From the NCBI GenBank assembly GCA_023473595.1, contig JAMCYV010000032.1, positions 1 to 35,555 of the forward strand: a DNA stretch of 35,555 nt. Reading direction: 5' to 3'. The DNA comes from Patescibacteria group bacterium (GTDB lineage Bacteria > Patescibacteriota > CPR2 > UBA1875 > JAMCYV01). The position numbers and the translations under genes are program-made. Shown one piece after another: positions 35,102 through 35,555 of the stretch (the stretch's first letter is position 1; each line of letters begins with the position of its first letter). The notes under the pieces are model-generated. The model did not search any database. It had not been told where the DNA came from and was given only the letters and a program-made list of their open reading frames with translations.

Positions 35102-35178
35102 AGAGATGGATACAAAAATCTAAGGATTCAACGTTTTTTGTCAGAGAGGTGCAGGTTTCTGCTACAGAGGAGGTTTTC

Positions 35179-35289
35179 ATGCGATCGTTGATCACAGGAA
35201 TTTCCAATGAACTTCGCGACTTCATGGAGGGGCTACGGCGAAGAGGACCATATTGGCGTCGATTGGGGCTAGGCTCTACTACGGCCTAA
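35179..35289 (+). CDS. 36-aa Arg-rich small ORF
   Basis: MRSLITGISNELRDFMEGLRRRGPYWRRLGLGSTTA; SD AGGAGG 7 nt upstream of ATG. Confidence 0.5.
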   Translation: MRSLITGISNELRDFMEGLRRRGPYWRRLGLGSTTA

Positions 35290-35300
35290 AGGAGGCCGTG

Positions 35301-35432
35301 ATGAGAAAGCGTAGAACTCTACCCAATTACCGGAAGCGTGCAATATTGGACCGCATAAAGCTGGAAGAGTTAACAAGACAAATTCACGCATTTCTTTCAG
35401 CTTCGGGTCCAATAACTGCTTATCAACGATAA
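35301..35432 (+). CDS. 43-aa Arg-rich small ORF
   Basis: MRKRRTLPNYRKRAILDRIKLEELTRQIHAFLSASGPITAYQR; SD AAAGGAGG upstream, 11 nt after the previous stop. Confidence 0.5.
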   Translation: MRKRRTLPNYRKRAILDRIKLEELTRQIHAFLSASGPITAYQR

Positions 35433-35466
35433 GTCTACCGACAAAAACGAAACGGATCTTTTTTCT

Positions 35467-35485
35467 GGGCGGCCTCTGGCCGCCC
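35467..35485 (+). terminator. GC-rich hairpin, possible terminator of the tiny-ORF unit
   Basis: GGGCGGCC-TCT-GGCCGCCC, 8-bp perfect stem; weak T tract downstream. Confidence 0.5.
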
Positions 35486-35555
35486 TCTCACTATTTATAA
35501 ATGAATAATGAATCGTTTTCCTTAAATATGAAATTTTAATTTAAACACTAAACGG

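Noticed and set aside
35043-35225. 60-aa minus ORF at the right end
   Set aside because: Antisense to a unit with promoter, two SDs and two ORFs on +; no SD of its own
1-35555. CRISPR array or cas genes
   Set aside because: No regularly spaced 25-40 bp direct repeats with unique spacers; the only tandem array is the heptad repeat, and no Cas-like ORF is present

Overview
A 35.6 kb AT-rich bacterial segment. Its gene content looks like a Patescibacteria/CPR-type genome (inference: reduced dcw cluster, short archaeal-type AspRS, Cys/Tyr-rich 'zinc-ribbon plus repeat' proteins, single-gene TraG/VirD4-like ATPase). The left end carries a condensed dcw cluster on + (ftsI 3' end, mraY, ftsW, murG, ftsQ-like). 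Almost everything else is on the minus strand: a TraG/VirD4-like ATPase with a sigma-r4/HARE-HTH regulator, a two-gene Cys-rich module, a PBP1A, topA, DUF2267, radical SAM, Hsp20, HD, def, ferredoxin-thioredoxin-like, CYTH, dprA, pth, der, two DD-carboxypeptidases, rluB/rsuA, scpB/scpA, aspS, a receiver-only response regulator with a PAS histidine kinase, tRNA-Glu(CTC), a 48-aa zinc-ribbon protein absent from the ORF track, trxB and a CAP-domain protein. An IS1595-like element lies just upstream of topA. The strongest non-coding signal is a stand-alone structured RNA on + (about 22250-22480). It has a consensus promoter, a four-way-junction-like fold, an apical C-rich loop resembling an anti-Shine-Dalgarno, and a strong terminator. 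Other signals are a family of three dispersed GTCATCC...GGAATGAC palindromic repeats, two of them with heptad arrays; a 43-nt nested palindrome over the -10 of the 48-aa gene; and a compositionally distinct transcription unit at the right end encoding two tiny Arg-rich ORFs. No CRISPR array was seen.
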